Positions 5,662 through 5,727 of a stretch of DNA of 5,727 nucleotides are shown here, one piece after another. The stretch is from Calditrichaceae bacterium (GTDB lineage Bacteria > Calditrichota > Calditrichia > Calditrichales > Calditrichaceae), in NCBI GenBank assembly GCA_030622395.1, contig JAUXGF010000215.1, positions 1 to 5,727 on the forward strand. Direction: 5' to 3'. A model generated the notes under the pieces. It searched no databases, was not told the origin of the DNA, and saw only the letters and a program-made list of their open reading frames with translations. Made by a program: the position numbers and the translations under genes. The number at the start of each line of letters is the position of its first letter. The first letter of the stretch is position 1.

Positions 5662-5727
5662 ATTTTTAATGAATAATCCAAAGCAATTATATTTGTCATT
5701 TAAATTTATTTTTTTGAGATAATAGTA
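5656..5727 (-). CDS. Possible 3' end of the next cassette's ORF (partial)
   Basis: One minus-strand frame stays open from the right edge for 23 codons and ends with a TAA that lies inside the R'' box of attC C (GTA-TAA-C). The visible C-terminus ends in FGLFIKNV. The other two minus frames hit stops within ten codons. A stop codon within or next to the attC R'' box is common in cassette genes, which supports this reading. The stretch is very short and AT-rich, so an open frame by chance is possible. No function can be inferred, and the gene would begin outside the window. Confidence 0.4.
   Translation of the reverse strand, partial: YYYLKKINLNDKYNCFGLFIKNV

Overview
The window suggests a non-model bacterium, probably Gram-negative. 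It carries a housekeeping uvrC, a predicted lipoprotein, and DNA that runs from AT-rich to moderate GC. I cannot name the taxon. The style of UvrC and of the intergenic GC-rich repeat reminds me of FCB-group or deltaproteobacterial candidate lineages, but that is a weak impression. All confident genes read on the minus strand, so the biological order runs from right to left.

The left part (1-1072) holds a two-gene MNT/HepT (MntA-HepT) toxin-antitoxin operon. The antitoxin nucleotidyltransferase comes first (558-860), and the HEPN ribonuclease toxin overlaps it by 8 nt (224-565). A GC-rich inverted-repeat element (about 1009-1065) separates the operon from uvrC. The centre (1073-2908) is a complete uvrC with all nuclease and Fe-S ligand residues and a plausible promoter.

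The right part (about 3012-5727) is best explained as the distal end of an integron gene-cassette array. Three attC recombination sites lie at 3012-3068, 3664-3793 and 5533-5661. Each is an imperfect palindrome bounded by AAC...GTT core boxes, and each follows the 3' end of a minus-strand ORF. They delimit two complete cassettes: 652 bp encoding an unknown lipoprotein, and 1869 bp encoding an unusual membrane-TPR-receiver fusion protein. A third cassette is cut by the right edge. The two long attC sites (129 and 130 bp) are related in sequence, as in sedentary chromosomal integrons. No integrase is in the window. By the usual orientation rule it should lie to the right of position 5727, and uvrC would mark the distal boundary.

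The genes fall into three independent blocks: TA operon, DNA repair gene and cassette array. Nothing in the sequence links them functionally. The main discovery is the array and its signalling-type cargo.
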